From Bifidobacterium sp. ESL0790 (GTDB lineage Bacteria > Actinomycetota > Actinomycetes > Actinomycetales > Bifidobacteriaceae): DNA of 64,000 nt. The stretch lies in assembly GCF_029395435.1 (NCBI RefSeq), contig NZ_CP113915.1, forward strand, positions 682,001-746,000, written 5' to 3'. Made by a program: the position numbers and the translations under genes. Numbering within the stretch: the first letter of the stretch is position 1; each line of letters opens with the position of its first letter. Below are positions 62,981 to 64,000 of the stretch, piece by piece. The notes under the pieces were generated by a model that worked only from the letters and a program-made list of their open reading frames with translations, had not been told where the DNA came from and did not search any database.

Positions 62981-63069
62981 ACTGGCGCGCCTGGCGTTTC
63001 GGATATACTCGTATACTCACGTAACGCCTCAGGTGCAAACGATTCAGGTGCAAACGATTCAGATACAAG

Positions 63070-63098
63070 AAATGCCCCGCACGGTTGCGAGGCATTTT
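63070..63098. terminator. Bidirectional terminator between the anti-sigma candidate and bL37
   Basis: AAATGCCCCGCA pairs with TGCGAGGCATTTT with one mismatch around CGGT; T-rich afterwards on the plus strand. A 15-bp direct repeat CAGGTGCAAACGATT is duplicated just upstream (63030-63059). Confidence 0.75.
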
Positions 63099-63143
63099 CG
63101 TTTTGTTTGCGATTCTGGCGCTTCTCACGCCGAAACCAACGAC

Positions 63144-63218
63144 TCAGGCATTTGGCCTTTTGCCGTGGTTGGCCGCCTTTTTGCGGCGGGCCTTACGCTT
63201 GCGTCCGCGCATTCCCAT
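63144..63218 (-). CDS. Ribosomal protein bL37 (24 residues)
   Basis: 24 codons from the ATG at 63216-63218 to TGA at 63144-63146. The product is extremely basic (MGMRGRKRKARRKK) and ends in the ANHGKRPNA motif of actinobacterial bL37, a small 50S subunit protein first seen in mycobacterial ribosome structures. AAAGGAG stands eight bases before the ATG. It is flanked by the 63070-63098 terminator, so it is probably its own transcription unit. Annotation pipelines often miss it because of size. Confidence 0.9.
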   Translation of the reverse strand: MGMRGRKRKARRKKAANHGKRPNA

Positions 63219-63255
63219 GATGGACTCCTTTACACTCAATGAATAAGCCTTAGGT

Positions 63256-63264
63256 ATTATCGCA
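63256..63264 (-). promoter_or_regulatory. Extended -10 element for bL37
   Basis: TGCGATAAT on the minus strand (TGN plus GATAAT), 38 bases before the bL37 start. No good -35 hexamer. Confidence 0.5.
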
Positions 63265-63305
63265 CGCTCTTTCGACTTCGCGTCGTACCTTTAAATTCTT
63301 GGTCG

Positions 63306-63441
63306 TTCCTGTCCCTAACATCTTCTTCCTGCCCTTAACGGTTCGTTCCTGCCCTTAATAGTCTGTTCCTGCCCTAAATACCACATTTTTCAACGCAAGA
63401 ATGTGGTATTTAGGGCAGGAAGCGCATTTTAGGGGCAGGAA
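63306..63441. repeat. Phased 20-bp repeat array with central 22-bp perfect hairpin
   Basis: TTCCTGYCCYWAA occurs in direct orientation at 63306, 63326, 63346 and 63366, exactly 20 bp apart, then inverted (AGGGCAGGAA) with ends at 63421 and 63441, again 20 bp apart. The innermost copies form a 22-bp perfect stem (63366-63387 with 63400-63421). It lies between the epimerase stop and the bL37 promoter. Confidence 0.9.
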
Positions 63442-63587
63442 GAGTGACATTATCAGTCGGTCGACCCGCTGGTTTTCGTACGTTTGAAGTGTTCGGAATG
63501 TACGAAAACCAGCAGGCGTACCGATTAGCTGCGGCAGGTGCGCGTGTGGAAGTGGCGGCACCTATCCGTCGAAACGATTCGTGTGGC

Positions 63588-64000
63588 TCAACGCTGCTCG
63601 GCCTTGAAATAGAGGGTGGTGGAGGTGGTCTCGCCGGGCTTGATGACGATGAGGTCCTTGCCGCTGTTGAAAGCGTTGGCATAGGCGGTCTGCGGCTCGA
63701 TGGCCACGCCCGCCGGGTGCGACTCGGGCGCGAAATGCGTGCCGGTGCACATCTGGAACGAGGTGATGGTGCTGTCGCCGCCGACGCTCACAGTCAGGCC
63801 GTCAGGGCGGGTGAGGTGCGCGAACGTGTTGCCGTCGGCGTCGCGCTCCACATCGGTCCAGGCGTCGTCGAAGGGCTGCTCGGTCAGAGCGGTGGGCTGG
63901 CGCAGGTCGTATTTGGTGCCGTCCACGGGCTCGGTGCCGGTGGGCAGCAGGCGGTCGTCGACGGTGACGTGCGTGCGCGCGGGGATGGTGACCTTGCACT
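63588..64000 (-). CDS. Aldose 1-epimerase family protein (C-terminal part, cut by window edge)
   Basis: The final 137 codons of a frame that enters from the right edge and stops at TGA 63588-63590. Seen: a segment DDRLLPTGTEPVDGTKYDLRQPTAL, then FAHLTRP, FQMCTGTHFAPESHPAGVAIEPQT with the glutamate of the active site (AIEPQT), and a C-terminal PGETTSTTLYF strand. These are standard for galactose mutarotases, which interconvert alpha and beta anomers of aldohexoses. The N-terminal His residues are outside the window. Confidence 0.88.
   Translation of the reverse strand, partial: CKVTIPARTHVTVDDRLLPTGTEPVDGTKYDLRQPTALTEQPFDDAWTDVERDADGNTFAHLTRPDGLTVSVGGDSTITSFQMCTGTHFAPESHPAGVAIEPQTAYANAFNSGKDLIVIKPGETTSTTLYFKAEQR

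Overview
The window is a high-GC actinobacterial chromosome segment, almost certainly from a Bifidobacterium. The evidence is gene content and order: a dcw (division and cell wall) cluster preceded by hrpA, a methyltransferase gene, hflX, ldh, lexA, nrdR and a HelD helicase gene, and followed by dtd and ssrA; an L-lactate dehydrogenase of bifidobacterial type; and a nagR-nagK-nagB-nagA block followed by a ROK regulator and fructokinase pair. No prophage, transposase, CRISPR array, tRNA or rRNA gene was recognised. The species cannot be fixed from the sequence alone.

Region 1 (1-5.6 kb, minus strand) encodes cell-surface proteins: the start of a secreted protein and a very large LPxTG-anchored BspA-like protein with 26-residue repeats. 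The signal peptide of the large protein lies in another frame, separated from it by a run of nine G. One more G restores a complete precursor, so the gene looks phase-variable and is off in this sequence. A degenerate tandem array of exactly 61-bp period lies just past its 3' end. Region 2 (5.7-19.8 kb) holds housekeeping genes: hrpA, a methyltransferase, hflX, ldh, a cation efflux gene, lexA, an SOS-type LysM division-inhibitor candidate sharing LexA boxes with lexA, nrdR and helD.

Region 3 (20.2-35.2 kb, plus strand) is the dcw cluster: mraZ, rsmH, ftsL, ftsI, a MurE-like gene without an ATP-binding loop, murF, mraY, murD, ftsW, murG, murC and ftsQ. Several genes overlap by a few bases. Two direct repeats at 20-bp offset in front of mraZ are probable MraZ boxes. 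The catalytic murE is not here. It lies at 59-61 kb with a D-aspartate ligase and an aspartate racemase, which together would build an L-Lys (or L-Orn)-D-Asp peptidoglycan bridge.

Region 4 (35.2-48.6 kb) has dtd, tmRNA, then a carbohydrate locus: an MFS transporter, a GHL6/GH151-like glycoside hydrolase, the ROK regulator NagR, a ROK kinase, nagB, nagA, a coiled-coil membrane protein and a divergent ROK regulator-fructokinase pair. Related inverted-repeat operators precede the MFS gene and nagR, suggesting one regulon for import, hydrolysis and amino-sugar catabolism.

Region 5 (48.6-64 kb) has a Nudix hydrolase, aminopeptidase P, folC, smc, the racemase/D-Asp ligase/murE/exonuclease operon, an ECF sigma factor with a Cys-rich partner, a 24-codon ribosomal protein bL37 gene and the end of an aldose 1-epimerase gene. 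Its intergenic spaces are rich in structure: two copies of a long, perfectly paired hairpin family that covary between copies, a four-unit hairpin array between folC and smc, and a 20-bp-phased repeat array near bL37.
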